DNA from: Antarctobacter sediminis
Lineage (GTDB): Bacteria > Pseudomonadota > Alphaproteobacteria > Rhodobacterales > Rhodobacteraceae
Length of the DNA stretch: 64,000 nt
NCBI RefSeq assembly: GCF_019218285.1
Contig: NZ_JAHUZG010000007.1
Location: forward strand, 62,001-126,000
Direction of reading: 5' to 3'
Shown: positions 63,983 to 64,000 of the stretch, one piece after another
Position numbering within the stretch: the first letter of the stretch is position 1
How the letters are laid out: the number at the start of each line of letters is the position of its first letter
Translations under genes and position numbers: made by a program
The notes under the pieces: model-generated
What the model was told of the DNA's origin: nothing
What the model saw: only the letters and a program-made list of their open reading frames with translations
Database searches by the model: none

Positions 63983-64000
63983 GGGGGCGCAGCCCCACCG
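63983..64000 (+). repeat. Possible truncated copy of the interspersed GGGGGC element
   Basis: GGGGGCGCAGCCCC hairpin at the right edge, matching the hairpin half of the interspersed elements at 20265, 39366 and 44462. The constant GGAGTATTTT end would lie beyond the window. Confidence 0.4.

Overview
The window is chromosomal DNA of a high-GC alphaproteobacterium, most likely a Rhodobacteraceae (roseobacter-type) species. The evidence is the gene content (RpoH with a QKKLFFNLR RpoH box, PhaR, a DUF2842-like protein, an Rhodobacterales-type acidic protein with an N-terminal TVSYGTFSC motif), the coding bias, and interspersed GGGGGC...CCCCCGGAGTATTTT elements that I remember as common in this family. 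I saw no rRNA, tRNA, CRISPR array or intact transposon.

Layout. Positions 1-12735 (minus strand) hold the division and cell-wall (dcw) cluster in the order mraZ-rsmH-ftsL-ftsI-murE-murF-mraY-murD, then ftsW-murG, with murG running off the left edge. A plus-strand flavoprotein gene (BaiN/HI0933 family) splits murD from ftsW. Upstream of mraZ, 12736-15275 is a poorly coding stretch. It has a perfect 14-bp hairpin next to mraZ, a pair of TGGGA-type repeats about 590 bases upstream that resemble MraZ boxes, and a frameshifted, 5'-truncated sialate-O-acetylesterase/LamG-like gene. Positions 15276-17528 hold an exbB-exbD-exbD-tonB-like operon. Its second ExbD has Asn in place of the essential transmembrane Asp, and its TonB-like protein has no C-terminal domain.

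Positions 17655-31916 are mostly housekeeping genes: a TatD hydrolase, a metallo-beta-lactamase phosphodiesterase, two transporters, 5-formyl-THF cyclo-ligase, MgtE, guanine deaminase, SecG, CTP synthase, RlmJ and tandem TerB-like proteins. They also include a cobalt-type nitrile hydratase operon (alpha, beta, activator). Positions 32003-40743 look like one amine/amino-acid import and gamma-glutamylation locus. It has a polar amino-acid ABC transporter (ATPase, binding protein, two permeases), two glutamine-synthetase-fold ligases around a class I glutaminase/hydrolase, and a PuuB-like FAD oxidoreductase, followed by a DegT-type PLP enzyme. Inside the transporter operon, on the opposite strand, sits an 88-residue protein built around four exact FEDPSFG heptapeptides. 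Their codons differ only synonymously, so the peptide is what is conserved. This is the most unusual gene in the window.

Positions 42199-63906 carry PhaR, XseA, PurD, thiamine diphosphokinase, the acidic repeat-rich protein, PurA, a CAP-domain lipoprotein, an 8-oxoguanine-deaminase-like amidohydrolase, a HisN-type phosphatase, an XRE regulator, oxidoreductases, an exported leucine-rich-repeat protein, RpoH, a cupin and an RluD-type pseudouridine synthase. Purine metabolism recurs (guaD, purD, purA, 8-oxoguanine deaminase), but the genes are scattered. Two stem-loop elements with a compensatory base-pair swap and several strong terminators mark convergent gene ends.
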